NCBI RefSeq assembly: GCF_014699075.1
Contig: NZ_JACXAB010000042.1
Coordinates: forward strand, 1 to 34,473
DNA: 34,473 nucleotides
Direction: 5' to 3'
From: Microvirga sp.
GTDB taxonomy: Bacteria; Pseudomonadota; Alphaproteobacteria; Rhizobiales; Beijerinckiaceae
This document shows, piece by piece, positions 17,131-24,664 of the stretch. Numbering within the stretch: position 1 is the stretch's first letter; the number at the start of each line of letters is the position of its first letter. The notes beneath the pieces are model-generated. The model was not told the origin of the DNA. It saw only the letters and a program-made list of their open reading frames with translations, and did not search any database. The position numbers and the translations under genes are program-made.

Positions 17131-17855
17131 CAATTCCCCTCCATGCGGTTCTCGAACATGGTCGAGCGGCGGCCGCGCAGGACGATGTCGAACTTATAAG
17201 CGAGAGCGTCCATCGGCAGCGTATTCTGCCGGTCGAGAGCGGCGATCAGCTGCTCGATGGCGGCTTTATCAGGGATTGTCGCCACAATCGGGTCTTGCCA
17301 GATCATCGGATCGCCCTCGAAATACATCTGGGTGATCAGCCGCTGCGCGAAAGCATGGCCGAAAACCGAGAAATGGATATGGGCAGGGCGCCAGTCGTTA
17401 ACGCCGTTCGGCCAAGGGTACGCGCCGGGCTTGATGGTCCGGAACCAGTAGCGCCCCTCCTCGTCGGTGATCACCCGACCGCAGCCGCCGAAGTTCGGGT
17501 CGATAGCCGCGAGATAGGTTTCCTTCTTGTGGCGATAGCGTCCGCCCGCATTGGCCTGCCAGAACTCCAGGAGGGCGCCAGGCACGGGCCGGGCATTCTC
17601 ATCGAGCACGCGACCGTAGACGACGATCCTCTGGCCGATGGGGTCGCCGGTCTTGGCGAAGTTGCGCAGCAGATCGTTATCCAGCGGCCCGATTCTATCA
17701 TGTCCGAAGACAGGTCCGGTGAGCTCCGAAATCGTGTTTTCCAGCGATAGAAGCGGCTGCTGAGGCGAACGCAGGATCGATGTCTTGTAGGACGGCGTGA
17801 AAGCTGGCGGATGCCAGTTCCGGTCGCGTTGGTAGAAAGACCCGTTATCCGTCAT
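17130..17855 (-). CDS. pcaH: Protocatechuate 3,4-dioxygenase beta subunit
   Basis: A 241-residue catalytic subunit holding non-haem Fe(III). The four ligands are visible: Tyr107 (GRYRHK), Tyr146 (GAYPW), His159 and His161 (AHIHFS), each one residue before the matching ligand in the Pseudomonas enzyme. It converts protocatechuate and O2 to 3-carboxy-cis,cis-muconate. The start has a perfect AGGAGG site. It lies 53 bp downstream of pcaC and overlaps pcaG by one base. All active-site residues are intact. Confidence 0.97.
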   Translation of the reverse strand: MTDNGSFYQRDRNWHPPAFTPSYKTSILRSPQQPLLSLENTISELTGPVFGHDRIGPLDNDLLRNFAKTGDPIGQRIVVYGRVLDENARPVPGALLEFWQANAGGRYRHKKETYLAAIDPNFGGCGRVITDEEGRYWFRTIKPGAYPWPNGVNDWRPAHIHFSVFGHAFAQRLITQMYFEGDPMIWQDPIVATIPDKAAIEQLIAALDRQNTLPMDALAYKFDIVLRGRRSTMFENRMEGN

Positions 17856-17908
17856 GTTTCCTCCTGTCGAACCGCGCCTCGGGACGGCGCACGTTCTATC
17901 CGTCCGGG

Positions 17909-18316
17909 CTATTGGCCCGGCTCCGGAGCGGCTTCCATTTCCGCAAATGTTTTCTTGACGATCTTGATGGCGTGGTTGGCTGCTGGAACGCCGGCGTAGA
18001 CGGCGACATGCATCAGCGCTTCCTTGATGTCTTCCTTCGTAGCGCCCGTGTTTCTGGTGGCGCGGACATGCATCGCCACCTCATCATCCTGGCCTAAGGC
18101 GGCGAGGAGCGCGATGGTCACGATGGAGCGCTCCCGTTTGGTGAAATGCGGCCGCGACCAGACAGAACCCCAGGCGCCCTCGGTGATGAAGGTCTGAAAG
18201 TCCGCGTCGAAATCCGTCATCTGGGCCGTCGCACGGTCGACATGGGCGTCGCCCAGCACCTGGCGGCGGACCGCCATACCTGCCTTGTAGCGTTCGCTCT
18301 CGCTGTTCTCAGACAA
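17909..18316 (-). CDS. pcaC: 4-Carboxymuconolactone decarboxylase
   Basis: A 135-residue all-helical protein of the carboxymuconolactone decarboxylase/AhpD family, at the usual PcaC length of about 130. It decarboxylates 4-carboxymuconolactone to 3-oxoadipate enol-lactone. Recognisable segments are RYKAGMAVRRQVLGDAHV, AWGSVWSRP, HVRATRNTGAT and HVAVYAGVPAANHA. The start is a TTG at 18316, 8 bp inside the pcaD 3' end, with AAGGAGG six bases upstream. ATG-initiated alternatives would either lengthen the protein by 31 unrelated residues or cut into the conserved N-terminus. It is coupled to pcaD. Confidence 0.93.
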   Translation of the reverse strand: MSENSESERYKAGMAVRRQVLGDAHVDRATAQMTDFDADFQTFITEGAWGSVWSRPHFTKRERSIVTIALLAALGQDDEVAMHVRATRNTGATKEDIKEALMHVAVYAGVPAANHAIKIVKKTFAEMEAAPEPGQ

Positions 18317-19103
18317 GGCCCGCCTCCTTGAGATGCTGCTTGATGAGCCCCGACAGTTCGGTGGGCTTCTCGACACAGGGAATGTGCCCTGCCCCTGCGA
18401 TGAGTGCAAACCGGGCGCCTGGGATGATATCGGCCGTTCCCTTCACGACGTCGGCCGGCGTCGACCCGTCCTGATCGCCTGCCACGCAGAGAGTCGGCAT
18501 TGCAATCCGGCTTGCATCCGGCCTCAGATCCGCATCGCGGATCGCTGCACAGGTGCCTGCATAGCCATGGGTTGGGGTGCGGACCAGCATGTTGCGCCAG
18601 CCGGCGAGTTCATCGGCCCGTGTCTCGCGGAACAGCGGCGTGAACCAGCGCTGGAGGACGACGTCGGCGATGGGCTCGATGCCGCCGGTCTCGACAGCGC
18701 CGATACGGTCTGCCCAGAGTTCGGCAGTGCCGATCTTCGCGGCCGTGCAGCAGAGGGTGATGGACTGTACCCGCTCGGGCGCTCGCACGGCCATACGCTG
18801 CGCGATCATGCCACCGACTGAAAGCCCGACGAGGGATGTCTTCTCAGTGCCGAGATGATCGAGGAGTGAGAGGAGATCGTCCGTGTGATCGTCGATGCTG
18901 TACGGCGCTGCCGGCGCGTCGGAGAGGCCATGTCCCCGCTTGTCGTAAAAGATGACCCGAAACCGCTCGGTGAACGCTGGAGCGACCTCCTGCCAGATCC
19001 GCAGATCGGTGCCGAGGGAGTTGATGAAGACGAGAGCCGGACCATCGGACGAACCGAGCACCTGGTAGTGAAGAACGATGCCGTTGACGCGTGCGAATGC
19101 CAT
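18309..19103 (-). CDS. pcaD: 3-Oxoadipate enol-lactonase
   Basis: A 264-residue alpha/beta hydrolase that opens 3-oxoadipate enol-lactone to 3-oxoadipate. The nucleophile is Ser95 in GLSVGG. The oxyanion-hole region is FINSLGTDLRIW, with YDKRGHGLSDAP as the typical strand-turn. The catalytic Asp (VAGDQDGSTP) and His (AGAGHIPCVEKP) are in place. It is the first gene of the pca operon, 164 bp from the divergent regulator start, with GAGGTGA before its ATG. Confidence 0.95.
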   Translation of the reverse strand: MAFARVNGIVLHYQVLGSSDGPALVFINSLGTDLRIWQEVAPAFTERFRVIFYDKRGHGLSDAPAAPYSIDDHTDDLLSLLDHLGTEKTSLVGLSVGGMIAQRMAVRAPERVQSITLCCTAAKIGTAELWADRIGAVETGGIEPIADVVLQRWFTPLFRETRADELAGWRNMLVRTPTHGYAGTCAAIRDADLRPDASRIAMPTLCVAGDQDGSTPADVVKGTADIIPGARFALIAGAGHIPCVEKPTELSGLIKQHLKEAGLV

Positions 19104-19167
19104 TTTTCACCTCGACACGGCTCATCCCTAGCAGGGACCGGAGCCTCGCCCCAAAGTTTAACATTCT

Positions 19168-19182
19168 GTTCGCTATGCGAAC
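19168..19182. promoter_or_regulatory. Candidate IclR-type (PcaR/PcaU-like) operator
   Basis: GTTCGC and GCGAAC form a perfect inverted repeat around TAT, 15 bp in all. From memory, PcaR, PcaU and PobR sites in Pseudomonas and Acinetobacter follow a 15-bp GTTCG-N5-CG(A/C)AC pattern, which this matches in length and ends. It lies 65 bp upstream of pcaD and 84 bp upstream of the divergent IclR gene, so one site could control both. Confidence 0.7.
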
Positions 19183-19266
19183 ATTGAATCTTATATCGCA
19201 CATGTAGTACGGTTCAGGCATTGGGTGTCAAGGCTACCAAAGTCCACCGCACCGCCCGGAGCATCG

Positions 19267-20049
19267 ATGCAAGATCAGCCGATTGAAGATGAGGGCGCTG
19301 CCGATCGTGACTTTGTTGCGAGTTTAGAGAAGGGTCTGCTGGTCATTGAAGCTTTCGATGCGAGCCGGCCTCGGCTCACCCTGTCCGATGTGGCAAAGCT
19401 GACCGGTATCACCCGAGCGGCTGCCCGACGGTACCTCCTGACGCTCACCAAGCTGGGCTATGCCGAGTTCGATGGGCGCTATTTCAGCCTCACCCCCCGG
19501 ATCCTGCGCCTCGGCTATGCCTATTTGTCTTCAGCCTCCCTTTCGGCACAAGTACAGCCGCTCTTGGAGCGGATCTCCGAGGAGACGGGAGAGTCGAGTT
19601 CAGCCGCGATCCTCGATGGTGACGACATCGTCTATATCGCCCGTTCGGCTACACGCCGGATCATGTCGATTGGACTGGGGGTCGGAAGCCGCCTCCCCGC
19701 CCATTGCACCGCCCTGGGCCGTGCAATCCTGGCCTACCAGCCCGAGGATGCGCTCAGGGCATATCTGCAACGGATCCGGCTGGAGGCCCGCACGCCCAAG
19801 ACCATCACGGACAAGGCCGCGTTTCAAGCTGCCCTCGATGCCACCCGCGCCAAAGGATACGCGATCGTCAACGAGGAACTCGAATACGGGCTTCGTTCCA
19901 TAGCCGTTCCGGTTGTGCAGAAGACCGGCCGGGTGACCATCGCCCTGAACCTCAGTGCCCAGGCCGGACGGATCTCGGCCGAGGAGATGGAGGAGAGATT
20001 CCTGCCGCTTTTGAGGTCTGCCAGCGAGACGCTGCGCTACATGCTCTGA
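19267..20049 (+). CDS. pcaR: IclR family regulator of the pca operon (PcaR-like)
   Basis: A 260-residue IclR-type regulator. The N-terminal winged helix-turn-helix lies at about 22-75 (SLEKGLLVIEAFD, LTLSDVAKLTGITRAAARRYLLTL). The C-terminal effector domain (about 85-255) has the VYIARSATRRIMSIGLGVGSRLPAHCTALGRAILA segment typical of PcaR/PcaU/CatR members, which sense 3-oxoadipate or protocatechuate. I prefer the ATG at 19267, with GGAG 5 bp upstream; a GTG at 19225 would add 14 residues. It is divergent from pcaD and shares the 15-bp operator. No LysR-type pcaQ is present in the window, so this is the best candidate to control the whole operon. Confidence 0.88.
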   Translation: MQDQPIEDEGAADRDFVASLEKGLLVIEAFDASRPRLTLSDVAKLTGITRAAARRYLLTLTKLGYAEFDGRYFSLTPRILRLGYAYLSSASLSAQVQPLLERISEETGESSSAAILDGDDIVYIARSATRRIMSIGLGVGSRLPAHCTALGRAILAYQPEDALRAYLQRIRLEARTPKTITDKAAFQAALDATRAKGYAIVNEELEYGLRSIAVPVVQKTGRVTIALNLSAQAGRISAEEMEERFLPLLRSASETLRYML

Positions 20050-20885
20050 GGCGCCGCTATTGGGCGGCATCCGAGCAGCATGCGCGCCTCCTCGGTCGAG
20101 GCGACGCGATGCCCATGCCGCTCGACGGCAAGCACCGCATGCTCGACCAACTCAGCGTTGCTCCCTGCAAGCCGGTCTTTCGTGATGCGAATGTTGTCCT
20201 CAAGGCCCGTGCGGACAGCATCGGCGCCTCGGACTAGGGCCCAATCCATGACCTTGGCTTGGTGCCGGCCGATGCCCGCGGCCGTCCAGGTGCAGGTCGG
20301 GAACAGGTGTTTGGCCTCCTTCAGCAGAGTATCGAGCAGTCGCTCCTCGGCAGGCAGCGCGTTCTGCACACCCATGACAAACTGGATATGCGGCTGCTCG
20401 TCCAAGAGCCCCTTGTCGGCCAGCCGCCTTGCCCCGTGAAGGTGGGACAGGTCGAAGATCTCGATCTCCGGCCGGATCCCGAATTCCTTCATCTTTCCGG
20501 CCATGTCCTCAACGAGGCTCGTGTGGTTCTCGTAGACGATGGTCGGAAAGTTGACGGAGCCGGTCGACAGGGAGGCCATGTCCGGCCGCAGATAGAGGGC
20601 GCTGCTGCGCTGGGCGGGATCCCGCCCCCTCCCTCCGGTGGAGAACTGAACGATCATCCCGGGGCACTGCTCGGCGATCCCGGCCTGGACGGCCGCAAAA
20701 CGCTCGGGATCAGATGACGGCGTCTCATCGTCGTTGCGCACATGGATATGGACCAGCGTCGCACCGACCTCATAGGCCTGACGGGTCGATTCAATCTGCT
20801 CGGCCGGTGTGATCGGCACGGCCGGATTGTCTTTCTTGCGCGGAACCGATCCGGTGATCGCGACGGCAATGACGACAGGTTTCAC
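20037..20885 (-). CDS. Beta-keto acid cleavage enzyme (DUF849/BKACE family)
   Basis: A 282-residue TIM-barrel enzyme of the BKACE family. Members combine a beta-keto acid with acetyl-CoA to give acetoacetate and a shorter acyl-CoA. Zinc ligands are visible as His46 and His48 (VHIHVR) and a Glu in TGLEDN (about 229), matching 3-keto-5-aminohexanoate cleavage enzyme. GSNAELVEHAV at the C-terminus is a family signature. The start is a GTG at 20885 with GGAGG at 6-bp spacing. The 3' end overlaps the convergent pcaR by 13 bp. In this setting 3-oxoadipate is a plausible substrate, but this is inferred from neighbours. Confidence 0.87.
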   Translation of the reverse strand: MKPVVIAVAITGSVPRKKDNPAVPITPAEQIESTRQAYEVGATLVHIHVRNDDETPSSDPERFAAVQAGIAEQCPGMIVQFSTGGRGRDPAQRSSALYLRPDMASLSTGSVNFPTIVYENHTSLVEDMAGKMKEFGIRPEIEIFDLSHLHGARRLADKGLLDEQPHIQFVMGVQNALPAEERLLDTLLKEAKHLFPTCTWTAAGIGRHQAKVMDWALVRGADAVRTGLEDNIRITKDRLAGSNAELVEHAVLAVERHGHRVASTEEARMLLGCRPIAAPQSM

Positions 20886-20983
20886 GCCCTTCCTCCGAAC
20901 TCAAGCCCCGACACCTCATCAGCAGACATAGAGCGCCGGTGGTCGAAGGAGAACCGCCCGAGCAGAAGGAGGCGACGTTCGGG

Positions 20984-20997
20984 TTGATCTGCATCAA
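20984..20997. promoter_or_regulatory. FNR/FixK box upstream of ccoN
   Basis: TTGAT-CTGC-ATCAA, a perfect match to the TTGAT-N4-ATCAA anaerobox bound by FNR, FnrN and FixK. It is centred about 91 bp before the ccoN ATG, so an activator at -41.5 would give a leader of roughly 50 nt. It also lies 99 bp before the divergent BKACE gene. Confidence 0.9.
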
Positions 20998-21081
20998 TGC
21001 TCCTTTCCGCCCCACCCCCTAAAGGATTCTGCTGACGGTAAAGCTCCAGGCTTTGCCGATAATCTCAAAAGGTTGAAGCCT

Positions 21082-22746
21082 ATGGCTCAAGCGGTAGCAC
21101 CCTCAAAGGAAATGACCTTCGGCGAAGCAGGCTCAGCCCTTGCCTTCGCCGGATTGGCACTCCTCAGCATCATCATCGCGGCGAAGGCCTATACGCCTGA
21201 ATACGCCTTTCATGCGTACCTTTTCGCGGCCGCCAGCGTCGCTGCCACGTTCGCGATTGTGAACCGATACTATGAACGGCCCGCTCAGCTGCCCCCGCAG
21301 ACCATTGGCGGCAAGCCGAACTACAACATGGGGCCGGTCAAGTTCGCGACCATCGCGTCCGTAATCTGGGGCATCGCCGGCTTCACCATCGGCCTCCTGA
21401 TCGCCCTCCAGCTGGCATTCCCGGCCCTCAACTTCGACACGTCCTGGCTGTCCTTCGGCCGGATGCGCCCGCTGCACACCTCTGCGGTGATCTTCGCCTT
21501 CGGCGGCAATGTGCTGATCGCCAGTTCCTTCTATGTGGTACAGCGCACCTGCCGCGCCCGCATGGTCGGCGACATCGCTCCCTGGTTCGTGGTGCTGGGC
21601 TACAACTTCTTCATCGTGATCGCCGGCACCGGCTACCTGCTCGGCATCACCCAAGGCAAGGAATATGCCGAGCCCGAGTGGTATGCCGACCTGTGGCTGA
21701 CGATCGTCTGGGTCGCCTATCTCCTGGTCTTCCTCGGCACGGTCATGCGCCGCAAGGAGCCCCACATCTATGTGGCGAACTGGTTCTATCTCGCCTTCAT
21801 CCTGACCATCGCGGTCCTCCACCTAGGCAACAACGCGACCATTCCCGTCTCGCTCTTCTCGCCCAAGAGCTACATCGTTTGGTCGGGCGTGCAGGATGCC
21901 CTGGTCCAGTGGTGGTACGGGCATAACGCGGTCGGCTTCTTCCTCACCGCCGGCTTCCTCGCCATCATGTACTACTTCATCCCGAAGCGGGCCGAGCGGC
22001 CGGTCTATTCCTACCGCCTCTCCATCATCCACTTCTGGTCGCTGATCTTCATGTACATCTGGGCAGGCCCGCACCACCTGCACTACACCGCCCTGCCCGA
22101 CTGGGCGCAGACCCTCGGGATGGTGTTCTCGATCATGCTGTGGATGCCATCCTGGGGCGGCATGATCAATGGCCTCATGACCCTCTCGGGCGCCTGGGAC
22201 AAGCTCCGCACCGATCCTGTGCTCCGGCTGATGGTTGTGTCGGTTGCTTTCTACGGCATGGCAACCTTCGAGGGCCCGCTCATGTCCGTGAAGGCCGTCA
22301 ACTCCCTGTCGCATTACACCGACTGGACCATCGGCCACGTCCATGCCGGAGCCCTCGGCTGGGTCGCCTACATCTCCTTCGGCGCCATCTACTGCCTTGT
22401 TCCATGGTTGTGGAACAAGAAGGAACTCTACTCCATGAAGGCCGTCTCCTGGCACTTCTGGATCTCGACCCTCGGCATCGTCCTGTACATCTCATCGATG
22501 TGGGTTGCGGGCATCCTCCAGGGCCTCATGTGGCGCGCCTATACAGGCCTTGGCTTCCTTGAGTACTCGTTTATCGAGACGGTCGAGGCGATGCATCCCT
22601 TCTACGTCATCCGTGCACTCGGCGGCGCGCTCTTCGTGGCCGGCTCCCTGATTATGGCCTGGAATGTCTGGAAGACGATCTCGGCCGGACATGAAGCTGA
22701 GGAAGTGTCGCAAGCCACCCAGCCCGCGCTGATCGCTGCGGAGTAA
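21082..22746 (+). CDS. ccoN: cbb3-type cytochrome c oxidase subunit I
   Basis: A 554-residue polytopic inner-membrane subunit, the catalytic core of the high-affinity oxidase. Copper-B ligands are His281 (YGHNAVG) and His331/His332 (GPHHLHY). His419 in GHVHAG should bind haem b3, and His132 (RPLHTS) with His421 the low-spin haem b, by analogy with the Pseudomonas stutzeri structure. About 12 membrane helices can be read. I chose the ATG at 21082 (AAGG upstream) over a TTG three codons earlier. It heads ccoNOQP, 11 bp before ccoO, behind a perfect FNR/FixK box. Confidence 0.98.
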   Translation: MAQAVAPSKEMTFGEAGSALAFAGLALLSIIIAAKAYTPEYAFHAYLFAAASVAATFAIVNRYYERPAQLPPQTIGGKPNYNMGPVKFATIASVIWGIAGFTIGLLIALQLAFPALNFDTSWLSFGRMRPLHTSAVIFAFGGNVLIASSFYVVQRTCRARMVGDIAPWFVVLGYNFFIVIAGTGYLLGITQGKEYAEPEWYADLWLTIVWVAYLLVFLGTVMRRKEPHIYVANWFYLAFILTIAVLHLGNNATIPVSLFSPKSYIVWSGVQDALVQWWYGHNAVGFFLTAGFLAIMYYFIPKRAERPVYSYRLSIIHFWSLIFMYIWAGPHHLHYTALPDWAQTLGMVFSIMLWMPSWGGMINGLMTLSGAWDKLRTDPVLRLMVVSVAFYGMATFEGPLMSVKAVNSLSHYTDWTIGHVHAGALGWVAYISFGAIYCLVPWLWNKKELYSMKAVSWHFWISTLGIVLYISSMWVAGILQGLMWRAYTGLGFLEYSFIETVEAMHPFYVIRALGGALFVAGSLIMAWNVWKTISAGHEAEEVSQATQPALIAAE

Positions 22747-22757
22747 AGGAAACGACC

Positions 22758-23492
22758 ATGTCATTCTGGTCCCGTCACAAAATCTTCGAGACCAACTCGA
22801 TCATCCTCGTCCTCGGCGTGCTGATCGTCATCTCGATCGGCGGTCTCGTGGAGATCGTGCCGCTCTTCTACCTGAAGAGCACCATCGAGAAGGTGGAGGG
22901 TATCCGGCCCTACACCCCCCTCGAACTCGCCGGCCGCAACATTTACGTGCGTGAAGGCTGCTACAACTGCCACAGCCAGATGGTTCGTCCTCTGCGTGAC
23001 GAGGTCGAGCGCTATGGCCACTACTCCTTGGCGGCCGAGAGCATGTACGACCGGCCGTTCCAGTGGGGCTCCAAGCGCACCGGCCCTGATCTCGCCCGCC
23101 TCGGAAACAAGTATTCCGACGACTGGCACCGGGATCATCTGAAGGATCCGCGCGCGGTGGTGCCCGGCTCGATCATGCCGAGCTACCCCTGGCTCGAGCA
23201 GAACGAGCTTGATGCGAAGGCTATCGCCCAGGATCTGAAGGTGCAGGCGACTCTTGGAGTTCCCTACAGCGAAGAGATGGTCAGAAAGGCCGAAAACGAC
23301 ATCCGCACCCAAGCCAATGCGGACGATCCGAACATAGCCGATCTCGCCCGGCGCTATCCGAACGCTCAGTCGCGCAGTTTCGACGGCAACCCGCAGAAGG
23401 TCACCGAAGCGGACGCCCTGATTGCCTATCTGCAGATGCTCGGCACGCAGGTCGACTTCAAGCTCTACGACAACAAGGCCAACGTGCGCTGA
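22758..23492 (+). CDS. ccoO: cbb3-type cytochrome c oxidase subunit II
   Basis: A 244-residue membrane-anchored monohaem cytochrome c. One N-terminal helix (about 14-38) is followed by a periplasmic domain with the haem motif CYNCH (68-72), and SQMVRPLRDEVERYGHYS is a CcoO signature. A methionine in GSIMPSYPWL is the likely axial ligand. It passes electrons from CcoP to CcoN. A good AAGGAAA site lies before the ATG. Confidence 0.97.
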   Translation: MSFWSRHKIFETNSIILVLGVLIVISIGGLVEIVPLFYLKSTIEKVEGIRPYTPLELAGRNIYVREGCYNCHSQMVRPLRDEVERYGHYSLAAESMYDRPFQWGSKRTGPDLARLGNKYSDDWHRDHLKDPRAVVPGSIMPSYPWLEQNELDAKAIAQDLKVQATLGVPYSEEMVRKAENDIRTQANADDPNIADLARRYPNAQSRSFDGNPQKVTEADALIAYLQMLGTQVDFKLYDNKANVR

Positions 23493-23504
23493 GGACCGAC
23501 GATC

Positions 23505-23660
23505 ATGCCAGCCGCATACAAGTTCTTCGCTGAATTCGCCCAGACCTGGGGGCTCCTGTACTTCGTCGGGGTCTTCCTGACGGTGCTGGTCTACGCCCTC
23601 GCCCCTTCGCGGAAGGACCGCTTCGACGAGGCCTCCCGCATGCCTCTCCAGGAGGATTGA
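23505..23660 (+). CDS. ccoQ: cbb3-type cytochrome c oxidase subunit CcoQ
   Basis: A 51-residue single-span membrane protein between ccoO and ccoP. The helix is about residues 13-33 (WGLLYFVGVFLTVLVYALAP), followed by a short charged cytoplasmic tail (SRKDRFDEASRMPLQED), the usual CcoQ layout. It stabilises the oxidase complex and is not catalytic. It sits 12 bp after ccoO and 4 bp before ccoP. Confidence 0.94.
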   Translation: MPAAYKFFAEFAQTWGLLYFVGVFLTVLVYALAPSRKDRFDEASRMPLQED

Positions 23661-23664
23661 TCCC

Positions 23665-24549
23665 ATGGCTCATGAGTCTCACGAACAGGTCGACGCCGTC
23701 ACGGGCGTCACCACAACGGGGCACACCTGGGACGACATCCAGGAGCTCAACAACCCATTGCCGCGCTGGTGGCTGTGGACCTTCTACGTGACCATTGTCT
23801 GGTCGGTGCTCTACGCCATCGCCTATCCGGCTATTCCCATGATGTCCTCCTACACCAAGGGTGTCCTCGGGTGGCAGTCGCGAGAGGCGGTCGAGGTCGA
23901 TTTGGCTGCCCTCAAGCAGCAGCGATCCGGCATGACGGCAAAGCTTGCCGCCAGCTCGCTGGACCAGATTAAGCAGGATCCGGAAATGTTTGCCTTCGCG
24001 CGGGCCCAGGGCAAGGCCTCCTTCGGCGACAACTGCGCTCCCTGCCATGGAGCCGGTGGCGGCGGTGCCAAGGGTTACCCGAACCTGAACGACGACGACT
24101 GGCTCTGGGGCGGCTCGCTTGCCCAGGTCGAGCATACGATCCGCTTTGGGGCACGCTCCACCAACGACAAGGGCCATTCCGGCACCATGCCGGCCTTTGG
24201 CCGCGACGGCATGCTGAAGCGGGAGGAGATCTCCCATGTGGCGGATTACGTCCGCTCCCTGTCGGGGCTTCCCACGGACAAGACTGCTAACCTGAACGCC
24301 GGCGCCAAGGTCTATACCGACAACTGCGCCGCCTGCCATGGCGACAAGGGCCAGGGCATGCAGGAACTCGGCGCCCCGAACCTCTCGGACAAGATCTGGC
24401 TGTTCGGCTCCGAGAAGGCCACTATCGTGGAAGGTCTGAACAACGGCCGCGGCGGGGTGATGCCCACCTGGCACGGCCGCCTGGACGACACGACCATCAA
24501 GGCCCTCACACTCTACGTCCATTCGCTCGGGGGCGATCAGCGGCCCTGA
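23665..24549 (+). CDS. ccoP: cbb3-type cytochrome c oxidase subunit III (dihaem)
   Basis: A 294-residue membrane-anchored dihaem cytochrome c that receives electrons from soluble cytochromes. An N-terminal helix (about 35-58) is followed by two cytochrome c domains with CAPCH (124-128) and CAACH (221-225). TMPAFGRDG and VMPTWHGRL supply the axial methionines. The conserved N-terminal DDIQELNNPLPRWW segment is present. Last gene of ccoNOQP; a GC-rich hairpin follows 28 bp after the stop. Confidence 0.97.
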   Translation: MAHESHEQVDAVTGVTTTGHTWDDIQELNNPLPRWWLWTFYVTIVWSVLYAIAYPAIPMMSSYTKGVLGWQSREAVEVDLAALKQQRSGMTAKLAASSLDQIKQDPEMFAFARAQGKASFGDNCAPCHGAGGGGAKGYPNLNDDDWLWGGSLAQVEHTIRFGARSTNDKGHSGTMPAFGRDGMLKREEISHVADYVRSLSGLPTDKTANLNAGAKVYTDNCAACHGDKGQGMQELGAPNLSDKIWLFGSEKATIVEGLNNGRGGVMPTWHGRLDDTTIKALTLYVHSLGGDQRP

Positions 24550-24576
24550 GAAATCCGGGCCCTGCTGAATGGACGG

Positions 24577-24602
24577 GCGGCCGGAGGGTAACCTCCGGCC
24601 GC
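24577..24602. terminator. Strong hairpin between ccoP and ccoG
   Basis: Perfect 11-bp stem GCGGCCGGAGG / CCTCCGGCCGC around the loop GTAA. There is no T-run, so it may be a transcript-stabilising structure or a weak terminator for ccoNOQP. It ends 3 bp before the FNR/FixK box of ccoG. Confidence 0.6.
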
Positions 24603-24605
24603 AGC

Positions 24606-24619
24606 TTGATTCAAATCAA
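24606..24619. promoter_or_regulatory. FNR/FixK box upstream of ccoG
   Basis: TTGAT-TCAA-ATCAA, a perfect anaerobox. Activation from -41.5 would place the transcript start near 24654, shortly before the ATGs at 24665 and 24683. It implies that ccoGHIS has its own oxygen-controlled promoter. Confidence 0.9.
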
Positions 24620-24664
24620 GGCGCGACTGGCGCCTGCGTCGTATCCGTCGACATCGGTATTCTG

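Noticed and set aside
24569..24664. Upstream extension of ccoG from the ATG at 24569.
   Set aside because: It would place the start before the hairpin and the FNR/FixK box, and the added residues do not resemble CcoG.
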